Below, piece by piece: positions 45,645-53,251 of a DNA stretch of 64,000 bases (its first letter is position 1; each line of letters begins with the position of its first letter). The translations under genes were made by a program, and so were the position numbers. A model generated the notes under the pieces. The model was given only the letters and a program-made list of their open reading frames with translations. It searched no databases and was not told where the DNA came from. This stretch comes from Verrucomicrobiota bacterium. GTDB taxonomy: Bacteria > Verrucomicrobiota > Kiritimatiellia > CAIQIC01 > JAGNIJ01. Location: assembly GCA_022710725.1 (NCBI GenBank), contig JAKLGK010000003.1:124001-188000 (forward strand). The letters run 5' to 3'.

Positions 45645-46208
45645 TCAGTCGCGGATGAAAAGTTTCTGCCCGACCCGCAGCTTGTCGGGGTCCGTGATGC
45701 CGTTGTCTTCCATGATGACCTTGGAGCTGACGCCGTACGCCGCGGCGATGGCCGACAGCGACTCGCCCGGCTGGACCTCGTGCTCGTAGCCCGTGGACGG
45801 TCCCGACTTGCGGGATCCGCTCTGCTTCTTCGCGGAGGAGCCGGACGAGGCGGAGCCGACCAGCTGCGCGATCTTCTTGCTCAAGCTGTCCACGATCTCC
45901 TGCTTGTCCTGCTGACGCGCGGCATCGAGGGCGCGAAGCCGCCGGTCCAGGTCCTCCACGCGGGCCTGGATGGCCTGGGTCTCCGAGGTGTCGGCGCGGG
46001 ACTGGCCGGCGCGGAGCGTCTCCAGGTTGGTCTGGAGCCGCGAGATCTCCAGTTCCACGCCCTCCAGCCGCCCGTCCAGCCGGCGCATCTGTTCCTGCAC
46101 GAGCAGGTAATCCTCATGGCCGGCGGCCGCTTCCCGTTGCGCGTCGTCGTAGGTCACGCAGCCGGCCAGGGACAGCCCGGCCGCCGCGACGATCCAAGCC
46201 TGTTTCAT
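45645..46208 (-). CDS. LysM lipoprotein with coiled-coil stalk
   Basis: The protein has 187 aa. A lipobox (LSLAGC, Cys17) marks an outer- or inner-membrane lipoprotein. A coiled coil (about 25-115) leads to a Ser/Lys linker and a C-terminal LysM domain (HEVQPGESLSAIAAAYGVSS ... LRVGQKLFI), which binds peptidoglycan. The length of the coiled coil suggests bridging the periplasm. It begins just before the gap that holds repeat copy C. Confidence 0.85.
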   Translation of the reverse strand: MKQAWIVAAAGLSLAGCVTYDDAQREAAAGHEDYLLVQEQMRRLDGRLEGVELEISRLQTNLETLRAGQSRADTSETQAIQARVEDLDRRLRALDAARQQDKQEIVDSLSKKIAQLVGSASSGSSAKKQSGSRKSGPSTGYEHEVQPGESLSAIAAAYGVSSKVIMEDNGITDPDKLRVGQKLFIRD

Positions 46209-46483
46209 CTTTGCATCCTCACCGTTTCATTTCTACGTACTCTTCGCAGGCCGCCTTCTCAAGCAAAATGGAATCCGCGGCATCGGGGAAGGGGCCGGCT
46301 GCGTGCTCGCGCGGCCCGCAGCCTTGCGCCAGTCCATACAATAAGTATAACAATTGCAATCACGGATGTGAATAGAAATGTTATAATACAAACTACCCAT
46401 TCCGCTGCGCGCGGGCGTGGGAAAGGACAGGCCGGAACCGCGCCGGCCTGCTCCGTAATCATCTCCGCGCACGACGAGGGGCG
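46209..46483. other. Non-coding gap
   Basis: Apart from repeat copy C, this 275-bp stretch carries no gene I can support. It is AT-rich relative to the surroundings (around 46330-46400) and must hold the promoter of the LysM unit on the minus strand, which I could not place. Confidence 0.5.
46345..46386. repeat. Palindromic repeat, copy C (degenerate)
   Basis: The outer stem ATAACA/TGTTAT (46347-46352, 46379-46384), inner AATCAC/GTGAAT (with a mismatch) and loop GGAT are a diverged form of copies A, B and D. It lies in the 532-bp gap between the LysM gene (-) and apgM (-). Confidence 0.7.
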
Positions 46484-46734
46484 TTGGTCCGGCGAGGATT
46501 TCGACTTCGCGGTGCGCCTGAAAAAAGCATGGCCGGGCCACGCGGCGGCGGTTCGACATCCTGCGGAAAGCCCCGCTGGTCACGTCCTGCCGCACGTTCG
46601 ACCGGTGGGGCGACTGGTTCGCGTGCAAACGGCTGCTCCGCCATCCGCGGGCGTTCTTCGACGCCTGCCGCGGCCGGGACCCGGAACGGGCCCGTCGTTT
46701 CCGGTACGAGGCGGAGCGGTTCCGGAAACCGTGA
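46484..46734 (+). pseudogene. Frameshifted C-terminal fragment of a family 2 glycosyltransferase
   Basis: In one frame GEDFDFAVRLKKAWPG is read (about 46491-46540); the frame then shifts by one, and another frame continues as RFDILRKAPLVTSCRTFDR (from 46549) WGDWFACKRLL to a TGA at 46732-46734. SED/GEDFDF-RLK followed by TSCR-FDR-GDW is the end of GT2 glycosyltransferases. No start codon or N-terminal GT-A domain is present. The piece is 5 bases upstream of the apgM end (opposite strand). It is a decaying relic; the 5' limit is approximate. Confidence 0.65.
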
Positions 46735-46740
46735 GCCGCG

Positions 46741-47940
46741 TCAGGCCGTGCGCAGCAGTTCGCGCATCCGCTCGTGGATCATGCCGGAGGCCTTGCCGCC
46801 GCCAACGAACTCGTCGAAAGCCGCCTCGCGGTCGATGGCGCCGACCGGCCCGTCCAGGCTGATCATCGGGACGGGTTCCCGGGTGTGGCCGCGCACGCTG
46901 ACGGGGGTGCGATGATCGGTGCAGAGCAGCAGGCGGTAGGGTTCGCCCTTTTTCTCCAGGGCCTCCCAGACCGGCGCGACCACCTTCTGGTCGAAGGCTT
47001 CGATGGCCTCGACCTTCAAGGCGACCTTGCCCATGTGTCCGCACTCGTCGGGCGCCTCGATGTGCACGAAGACAAAATCGTGCCGGGCGACCACGTCCAG
47101 CGCCGCCTGCACCTTGCCCGCGTAGTTGGTGTCGAGGAACCCCGTGGCCCCCGGGACCTGGATGACGTCGAGCCCGATCAGGCGGCCGAGGCCGCGGATC
47201 AGGTCCACGGCGGTGATCACGCCGCCGGTGAGCCCGTATAGCTCGGGGTAGGTGGGCAGCTTGAGGGAGAGGCCCTGGCCCCAGAGCCAGATCTGGGTCG
47301 CCGGCTTCTTGCCCGCGGCGATCCGGGCGCGGTTGACGGGGTGATCGCGAAAGAGCCCGATGGACTGCTCCATCAGCGCGCGCACCGCGTCCTGCTGCTC
47401 GCCGGCCGGAAGGTGATCGGCGACGGGCTGGCCGGCGATGTCGTGGGGCGGCTGGGTCCTGATCCCCGCCGGCCCGCCCTTCCAGACGAGCAGGTGCCGG
47501 TAGCTGACCCCGCCGTGAAAACAAAGGCCGGGCCGGCCCATGGCCTTCTCCACGGAGGCGACGAGCTGGCGGCCTTCCTCGGTCGTGATGTGGCCGGCCG
47601 AGTAATCGTCCATGCGGCCGTCCGCGACGGTCACGAGATTGCAGCGGAACGCCACGTCATCGGCCGCCAGAGGGATGCCGGCGCCGGCGGCCTCGATGGG
47701 CGCGCGGCCGGTGTAATGATCCTCGGGCTTGTACCCCAGCAGGCCCAGGTTGGCCACGTCGCTGCCCGGGGAGAGCCCGGCCACGGGCACGGTCTGCACC
47801 ATCCGCAGGTCGCCGGCGGCGGCCAGGCGGCGGATGTGCGGTATGCGGGCGGCCTGCAGGGGAGTGCGCCCGCCCAATTCCGGGACCGGGTAGTCTCCCA
47901 TGCCGTCCCCGACCAGCACGACGATTTTTCGCTTTTTCAT
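46741..47940 (-). CDS. apgM: Cofactor-independent phosphoglycerate mutase, archaeal type
   Basis: The protein has 399 aa. The alkaline phosphatase-type metal residues: VGDGMGDYP (Asp), SDVANLGLLGY, HIEAPDECGHMG and TDHRTPVSVRGHT. It would interconvert 3- and 2-phosphoglycerate without 2,3-BPG. This family was earlier proposed as an alternative homoserine kinase, an ambiguity that remains. No strong ribosome-binding site was seen. It is divergent from manA (108-bp gap). Confidence 0.85.
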   Translation of the reverse strand: MKKRKIVVLVGDGMGDYPVPELGGRTPLQAARIPHIRRLAAAGDLRMVQTVPVAGLSPGSDVANLGLLGYKPEDHYTGRAPIEAAGAGIPLAADDVAFRCNLVTVADGRMDDYSAGHITTEEGRQLVASVEKAMGRPGLCFHGGVSYRHLLVWKGGPAGIRTQPPHDIAGQPVADHLPAGEQQDAVRALMEQSIGLFRDHPVNRARIAAGKKPATQIWLWGQGLSLKLPTYPELYGLTGGVITAVDLIRGLGRLIGLDVIQVPGATGFLDTNYAGKVQAALDVVARHDFVFVHIEAPDECGHMGKVALKVEAIEAFDQKVVAPVWEALEKKGEPYRLLLCTDHRTPVSVRGHTREPVPMISLDGPVGAIDREAAFDEFVGGGKASGMIHERMRELLRTA

Positions 47941-48002
47941 ATGGAGCCGATAACCTACCGTAAGCGGACGGCTGGGTCAAATTCGGCTTGCCCGGCCGGC
48001 CC

Positions 48003-48024
48003 GGCCGGGAAATACTTCCCGGCC
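48003..48024. repeat. Perfect 9-bp inverted repeat upstream of manA
   Basis: GGCCGGGAA/TTCCCGGCC (48003-48011, 48016-48024) around ATAC lies in the 108-bp gap between divergent apgM and manA genes. It could be an operator or an RNA hairpin of the manA leader. There is no T-tract. Confidence 0.5.
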
Positions 48025-48048
48025 TGTCGGCGGGAAAGGGCGGGGATC

Positions 48049-49035
48049 GTGTCGGAGCGGCTTTATCCATTTCAATTCAAGCCTGTCTACAAGGATTACT
48101 TGTGGGGGGGCGACCGCATCATCCGCCGGTACGGGCGCCGCGAGCCGCCGGGCGTGTATGCCGAGTCCTGGGAGATCTCCGATCACCCCGACGGCATGAG
48201 CGTCGTCGTCAACGGGCCCCTGGCGGGCCTGGCGTTGCACGAGCTGGTGCAGCAGTTCGGCCAGGCCCTGCTCGGGCGGGACGATCCCCGCACGACCTTT
48301 CCGCTGATCATCAAGATCCTGGACGCGCGCGAGCGGTTGAGCGTGCAGGTGCATCCCGGGGAGGAGACGGCGCCGCACCAGGGCGGCGATCCCAAGACGG
48401 AGATGTGGTACGTCCTCGAGGCGGAGGCCGGCGCGGGCGTGTTCGCCGGCCTGAAGCCCGGCGTGAGCCGGGCCGATCTCCTCCGCGCGCTGGAGGCCAA
48501 GACCCTCGAGGAGAAGCTCCGTTTTGTCCCCGTGTCCGCCGGCCAGGTGGTTTTCGTGCCGGCCGGGCGCGTGCACGCGATCGACGCGGGCTGCCTCCTG
48601 TTCGAAGTCCAGCAGCGCTCGAACACGACATACCGCCTGTACGACTGGGACCGGGCCGGGCCGGACGGGCGCCCCCGGGACCTGCACATCGAACAGGCCC
48701 TGCGCGCGGTCCGGTGGCACGATGATCTGCCGGTGGCGGTGTCGGAAGGCGCCCCGCGCCATATCGGCGGCAACGAGCGCCGCACGGTGATGGACACGCC
48801 CTACTTCCTCGTCGATCACTGGCGGCTGGCTGCGCCCCGCCTCCTGCCCGCGAAGAGAACGGGACTGACGTTCCAGGCCCTCTTCGTGATCGCCGGGGTC
48901 CTGCGCGTGGAAGGGGGCGGGCAGACGGTATCGCTGGCGGCGGGGTCCTCGGCCCTTCTGCCCGCCGTCCTCGAGGGCGGCCGGTGGATACCGGAACAGG
49001 CGGGGACGGAAATCCTCTGCGTCACGCGGCCCTGA
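48049..49035 (+). CDS. manA: Mannose-6-phosphate isomerase, class I-like (short)
   Basis: The protein has 328 aa from a GTG preceded by a G-rich ribosome-binding site. The enzyme interconverts mannose 6-phosphate and fructose 6-phosphate, leading to GDP-mannose. Cupin zinc ligands: LSVQVHPGEETAPHQG, PKTEMWYVLEA, PAGRVHAIDAG and YRLYDWDR. This is the short, Bacillus-type (cupin, 320 aa) family. The 22-base inverted repeat lies just upstream. It may feed surface glycan synthesis with the RmlD/carbamoyl genes. Confidence 0.9.
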   Translation: MSERLYPFQFKPVYKDYLWGGDRIIRRYGRREPPGVYAESWEISDHPDGMSVVVNGPLAGLALHELVQQFGQALLGRDDPRTTFPLIIKILDARERLSVQVHPGEETAPHQGGDPKTEMWYVLEAEAGAGVFAGLKPGVSRADLLRALEAKTLEEKLRFVPVSAGQVVFVPAGRVHAIDAGCLLFEVQQRSNTTYRLYDWDRAGPDGRPRDLHIEQALRAVRWHDDLPVAVSEGAPRHIGGNERRTVMDTPYFLVDHWRLAAPRLLPAKRTGLTFQALFVIAGVLRVEGGGQTVSLAAGSSALLPAVLEGGRWIPEQAGTEILCVTRP

Positions 49036-49062
49036 AGGGAAGAACAAGCCCGCGCCGGCCGG

Positions 49063-50043
49063 TCAAGACCAGCCGCGCCGCCGCAGGAACCAGTAGAGCA
49101 GCACCGTCATGATGGTCGTCCCGCCCAGGATCATCCCGTAGGCCAGCGGCCAGCTCGGCCAATCCGTGTTGGGCATGTGCTGGATGTTCATCCCGTAGAA
49201 GCTGGTGACGATCAGCAGGGGCGCGGCGAGCGTCGCCATCACGGTGAGAACCTTGATGACCCGGTTCACCTGCATCTGCTGGATGTTGAGGTTGATCTGC
49301 AGCGCGTTGGTCAGCGTGTCGCGGTACGTGTCGATTCGATCGCTGATCCGGGACAGGTGATCCATTAAGTCGCGGTAGTACGGCAGCATGGCCGCGCGCA
49401 CGATCTTGAATTCCCCGTGGGCCATCCGCGAAAGCACGTCGCGCTGCGGGGTCACGACCTGCCGGAGGCGTTGGACCTCGGATTTCAACTGGAGCACGTC
49501 CGTGAGGATGCTCACCGAGGTGTGGGTCAGCGCCCGTTTTTCCAGCTCGCCGAGCTCGCTGGACAGGTCCAGCAGCGCGGGCTCGTAATTCTCCAGCAGC
49601 GCGTCGAGCAGGTGGTAGGTCAGGCGGTCCGGCGCGCGGGCGATAACCGGCGCGTTCTTGAGCACGCGGTCGATGGTGCTGGCGACGCTCTTCAGGGGAT
49701 CCTCGTGCACCGTCACGAGGAAGTTCCGGCCGATGAACATGTTGAGCTCGGTCGTCTGGAACCGGTGGGTCTCGTGCCGGTAGTCCGCCGCGTGGACGAC
49801 CATGAACAGGTACTGGTCGTACTCGTCGATCTTGGGGCGCTCGGTGACGGCGATGCAGTCCTCGATGGCCAGCGGGTGGAAGTTGAAGACGCCCTCGAGC
49901 AGGCCCTTGTACTCGGCCTCGGTCGGTTTCTCCGCGTCCGCCCAGATCTGCACGCCCTCGTCGTAGAGCAGCAGCCGCAGCACGTCGAGCCCGACGTCCT
50001 GGCTGACGAGCTTGCCCTGGTTGAATATGAACGATCGAATCAT
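49063..50043 (-). CDS. corA: CorA-family magnesium/cobalt transporter
   Basis: The protein has 326 aa. A cytoplasmic funnel domain (about 1-255) is followed by two C-terminal membrane helices with the GMN signature (FYGMNIQHMP) at about residue 285. It mediates divalent cation influx. The ATG at 50043 is chosen because the 12 upstream residues are not conserved. It converges on manA (27-bp gap) and is downstream of the ROK gene on the same strand. Confidence 0.92.
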   Translation of the reverse strand: MIRSFIFNQGKLVSQDVGLDVLRLLLYDEGVQIWADAEKPTEAEYKGLLEGVFNFHPLAIEDCIAVTERPKIDEYDQYLFMVVHAADYRHETHRFQTTELNMFIGRNFLVTVHEDPLKSVASTIDRVLKNAPVIARAPDRLTYHLLDALLENYEPALLDLSSELGELEKRALTHTSVSILTDVLQLKSEVQRLRQVVTPQRDVLSRMAHGEFKIVRAAMLPYYRDLMDHLSRISDRIDTYRDTLTNALQINLNIQQMQVNRVIKVLTVMATLAAPLLIVTSFYGMNIQHMPNTDWPSWPLAYGMILGGTTIMTVLLYWFLRRRGWS

Positions 50044-50100
50044 GAGACGGCGGCCCCGTATCCGCGCGCATCCTCTCATGCGCTCCGGGGGGACTCAAGG

Positions 50101-51072
50101 TCAAACGCGCGGCGGCAGGCCGTCGGCGGCCACGGCGAGGGCGCTCAAGTCGCCGATCCGTCCCTCGAGGGCGCTGGGCAGGATCCGGCAGGCGGCCACG
50201 CTGGGCGCCCAGGCGTAGCGGCGCACGCGCTCGCGGAGCGGGGCCAGCAGGAACTCGCCGGCATGGATGGCGATGGTGCCCATCAGGATCACCTGGGGAT
50301 TGAAGAACATGATCACGGTGCCCACGCCCTGGGCCAGCCGCTCCAGGTATTCCTCCCAGAACTCGAGGGCGAGGGCGTCGTCCTTCTTCACGGCGGCGAG
50401 AAAGGCGCGGAAGTCGATCGCGGCCGGGTCGCCGCCCGCCTCGCCCAGGATCGCCGAGCGGGCGTTGTCCTTCACGATGCGCGCCCGCAGCCGGTCGGCG
50501 ACATTCTTCCCGCCGCAGTAAATTTCCAGGCAGCCCCGCTGCCCGCAGGGGCAGGGGGGGCCGCGGATATCGAGGACGTGGTGCCCGACTTCGCCCGCGA
50601 GGTCCGTGGCGCCCTGGACCAGGTTCCCGTCCAGGACGATCCCGGCGCCGAGGCCCGTGCTCATGGTCAGGTAGACCAGGTTGGGCGTGCCCCGGCAGGA
50701 TCCGTAGCGGTACTCGGCCAGCGCGCACGCGTTGGCGTCGTTGTTCATGAACACGGGCCGCCCGAACGAGTCCTGCGCCCAGCGGACGAGGGGCACGTCC
50801 ACCCAGCCGGGCATGTTCGGCGGGCGCAGCATCAGGCCCTCGCGCACGGAGACGGGTCCCGGCGCCGAGATGCCGACGGCGTCGACGCGGGCCGGGTCGA
50901 GGCCCGTCTCGTCGAGCAGGGCGCGCGCCAGTCCGGCCGTCCGCCGGAGCCCGCTTTCGGGTCCCTCCGACGCGAGGGTGGGGATGCGGCGGGCGGCGCG
51001 GATGGTCCCGTTCTCGTCGCCGATGCACACCGACGTCTTGGTGCCGCCGAGGTCGATGCCCAGCAGGTTCAT
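50101..51072 (-). CDS. ROK-family sugar kinase (glucokinase-like)
   Basis: The protein has 323 aa. DLGGTKTSVCIGDENG (ATP), GISAPGPV, MNNDANACALAEYRYGS (catalytic Asp) and a zinc motif CPCGQRGCLEIYCGG (CxCGxxGCxE) are present. The family phosphorylates glucose, N-acetylglucosamine or mannose, or acts as a repressor; no N-terminal HTH is seen, so a kinase is likely. The ATG at 51072 is chosen because homology starts there. It is divergent from tolQ, with repeat copy D between. Confidence 0.87.
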   Translation of the reverse strand: MNLLGIDLGGTKTSVCIGDENGTIRAARRIPTLASEGPESGLRRTAGLARALLDETGLDPARVDAVGISAPGPVSVREGLMLRPPNMPGWVDVPLVRWAQDSFGRPVFMNNDANACALAEYRYGSCRGTPNLVYLTMSTGLGAGIVLDGNLVQGATDLAGEVGHHVLDIRGPPCPCGQRGCLEIYCGGKNVADRLRARIVKDNARSAILGEAGGDPAAIDFRAFLAAVKKDDALALEFWEEYLERLAQGVGTVIMFFNPQVILMGTIAIHAGEFLLAPLRERVRRYAWAPSVAACRILPSALEGRIGDLSALAVAADGLPPRV

Positions 51073-51176
51073 GGCCGTGGAGCATACGGGATCCGCGGCC
51101 GGGCCGGGAGCACAATTTGCGGGCGGCCGCGGCTCTCGGCCAGGGTTCAGCGCTCCCGGCAACCCCGCTCCAAAAT

Positions 51177-51214
51177 GTAACATAATACTTCACGGGTGTG
51201 AAGAGTTATGTTAC
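51177..51214. repeat. Palindromic repeat, copy D (forward)
   Basis: The best copy: GTAACATAA/TTATGTTAC arms (9 bp; 51177-51185 and 51206-51214), a 2x2 mismatch, inner stem CTTCAC/GTGAAG and loop GGGT. It lies in the 267-bp gap between the divergent ROK and tolQ genes, about 54 bases upstream of the tolQ promoter. Confidence 0.9.
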
Positions 51215-51267
51215 CCCCGGACGGGATCGGCGGCGGAGGAGGGCGGGGCCGCGCGGCCCGATGTCCA

Positions 51268-51296
51268 TTGACCCGTGTTCGACGCTTCGATAAGGT
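51268..51296 (+). promoter_or_regulatory. Candidate promoter of the tol operon
   Basis: TTGACC and TAAGGT are 17 bases apart. The start would be near 51303, about 37 bases before the GTG at 51340. The -35 is good and the -10 moderate. Confidence 0.5.
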
Positions 51297-51339
51297 ACGC
51301 GCCGAGAATTCAAACCGTTCAAGTTATAAAGAGGTGCAC

Positions 51340-52083
51340 GTGCCCATCGCCGCTTTACCGCCGCTTCCCGTCGCCAGCATGTTCTCGGCGTATCAGACGA
51401 GCAGCTTCATGTCCGGCAAGCTCATCGTCATCATCCTGATCGTCGCCTCGGTCTTCGCCTGGTCCGTGATGGTGACCAAGTACCTGGATCTCACCCGCGC
51501 CAAGCGGGCCTCGCGCCGGTTCCAGCTGGCGTTCCGCAACGAGGCGCACCCGCTCTCGCTCTACCTCAAGCGGCACGCCTTCGCCGAAAGCCCGATTTAC
51601 AAGGTCTACGAGGCCGGGTGCCACGCCCTGGGCGGCGAGTTGAACGACGGGCGCCACGCCGGCGCGGACCTGTTCTCGGCCGGGAGCCGCCTGGATGACT
51701 ACCGCTTGAACCACCTGCAGGTGGAGGTCGTGCGCCGCGTCACGGAGCGCACGGTGGCCGACCAGGCGCTGGAGATGGAGAGCAAGATGGGCTTTCTCGC
51801 CACCGCCGTCAGCGCCAGCCCCCTCCTGGGCCTGCTGGGCACCGTCTGGGGCGTGCTGGACGCCTTCGGCGCCATGGCCGTCAGCGGCGCGGCCAACCTG
51901 TCCGCCGTCGCCCCCGGCATCTCGGCGGCCCTGCTGACCACGGTCGTCGGCCTGCTCGTCGCGCTGCCCTCGTCCATCGGGTACAACATCCTCGCCAGCC
52001 AGATCCGCGAGATCGCGGTGCAGATGGATAATTTCGCGCAGGAATTCGTGGCCGAACTGCAGCGCATGTTCGTAAGGGAATAA
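51340..52083 (+). CDS. tolQ: TolQ/ExbB-family proton channel subunit
   Basis: The protein has 247 aa from a GTG with an AGAGGTG ribosome-binding site. Three membrane helices (about 28-46, 148-175, 188-212) and the family segment GLLGTVWGVLDAFGAM ... APGISAALLTTVVGLLVALPS. It forms the stator of the Tol motor with TolR. A closer internal ATG at 51379 is also possible. First gene of tolQRAB-pal. Distinguishing TolQ from ExbB is based on the tolB/pal neighbours. Confidence 0.9.
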   Translation: MPIAALPPLPVASMFSAYQTSSFMSGKLIVIILIVASVFAWSVMVTKYLDLTRAKRASRRFQLAFRNEAHPLSLYLKRHAFAESPIYKVYEAGCHALGGELNDGRHAGADLFSAGSRLDDYRLNHLQVEVVRRVTERTVADQALEMESKMGFLATAVSASPLLGLLGTVWGVLDAFGAMAVSGAANLSAVAPGISAALLTTVVGLLVALPSSIGYNILASQIREIAVQMDNFAQEFVAELQRMFVRE

Positions 52084-52095
52084 GGGAGTCCGACC

Positions 52096-52506
52096 ATGGC
52101 CCGACGAACGTCCATCCTGGCGCTGCAGGAAATGCGGGAGATCAACATGACCCCGCTGATCGACCTGACCTTCCTGCTGCTCATCACGTTCATCATCACC
52201 TTCCCGCTGCTCGAACAGGGCATCTACGTCAACCTGCCGCGGGGCAAGGCGGACGACCTCGACCAGCGGCAGATGCGGACCATCACCCTCGACATCGAGG
52301 GCCAGTTGTTCCTGGACCGCCAGCCGGTGACGCGCGACGCCCTCGCGGCGGAGATGACCGAGATGGGCCGGGCGGACCCGGAGACCATCGTCATGGTCCG
52401 GGCCGACGAGAAGATCGCTTATGGGAAGCTCGTGGAGATTCTCAACATCCTGCGCGAGGCGAAGATCGCGCGCATGGCGCTGGTGACTTCGCCGGACGGG
52501 AAATAA
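52096..52506 (+). CDS. tolR: TolR/ExbD-family protein
   Basis: The protein has 136 aa. One membrane helix (INMTPLIDLTFLLLITFIIT) carries the conserved Asp for proton relay; the C-terminal periplasmic region (ITLDIEGQLFLDRQPV) is the ExbD fold. With TolQ it forms the proton-driven motor. It starts 12 bases after tolQ. Confidence 0.92.
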   Translation: MARRTSILALQEMREINMTPLIDLTFLLLITFIITFPLLEQGIYVNLPRGKADDLDQRQMRTITLDIEGQLFLDRQPVTRDALAAEMTEMGRADPETIVMVRADEKIAYGKLVEILNILREAKIARMALVTSPDGK

Positions 52507-52512
52507 CGCCTC

Positions 52513-53190
52513 ATGGACCGGCGGTTCCGCAAGTCGCTGAAGATCAGTTCCATCGCCCACGTGCTCCTCATCCTCGGCGTGATCCTCGCCCCGCTGCTCG
52601 CCAACTGGTACCTCCGACGCCAGCGGCGGGACATCGTGGTCATCGACCTGACCATCGCCCTGCCGGATATCCCGGCGGAGGCCGTCGCCGAGGCGGCCGC
52701 CGCGCCGCCCGCCCCGGAGCCGCCCAAGGACATCCCGGAGGAGATCAAGCCGCGGCGCCAGGTGCAGAAGAGCACGAAGCGCGTCACGCGCGAGCCGCCC
52801 AAGCCGGACAAGCCGAAGCTCACCCCGGAGGAGATCCGCAAGCTGCTGGCCGCCGGGGCGAAGATATCCGACCGCACCTCCGTCCCGACGGGCACGTTCC
52901 CCGAGGCGTGGTATTACGCGCTCGTGAAACAGACGATGTACGATGCGTGGAACCAGCCCAGCGGCCCCGCCGTGTCCGCCGGCCTGCGGACGATCGTGTT
53001 GATCCGGGTGGAAAAGAACGGCGCCATCACCCGGCGCTCCCTGGTCAAGACGTCCGGCAACGCCCTGATGGACGATTCTGTCATGAAGGCCATCCAGGCG
53101 GTGTCCAAGCTGCGCCCGCTGCCGGACGAATGGGGCGTGTCGTCCAAGGACATCGACATCACCTTCGACTTGAGCGCCGGCGGCCTGTAA
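52513..53190 (+). CDS. tolA: TolA-like energy transducer with TonB-type C-terminus
   Basis: The protein has 225 aa. An N-terminal membrane anchor (about residues 9-27) precedes a Pro/Glu/Lys-rich linker (about 60-110), and a C-terminal TonB/TolA fold (PEAWYYALVKQTMYDAWNQP ... MDDSVMKAIQAVSKLRPLP). It is much shorter than enterobacterial TolA, having no long helical domain II. TolA assignment is from position between tolR and tolB. Confidence 0.85.
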   Translation: MDRRFRKSLKISSIAHVLLILGVILAPLLANWYLRRQRRDIVVIDLTIALPDIPAEAVAEAAAAPPAPEPPKDIPEEIKPRRQVQKSTKRVTREPPKPDKPKLTPEEIRKLLAAGAKISDRTSVPTGTFPEAWYYALVKQTMYDAWNQPSGPAVSAGLRTIVLIRVEKNGAITRRSLVKTSGNALMDDSVMKAIQAVSKLRPLPDEWGVSSKDIDITFDLSAGGL

Positions 53191-53199
53191 ATTGCGGGC

Positions 53200-53227
53200 T
53201 TGTCCTGCCGGCCGCTTTCACTACATT
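53200..53227 (+). promoter_or_regulatory. Candidate internal promoter for tolB
   Basis: TTGTCC and TACATT are 16 bases apart in the 61-bp gap after tolA. The start would be about 18 bases before the tolB ATG; GGAGATAACGG is the ribosome-binding site. It could give tolB-pal independent expression. Confidence 0.5.
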
Positions 53228-53251
53228 ACACGCGCGCAACGGAGATAACGG

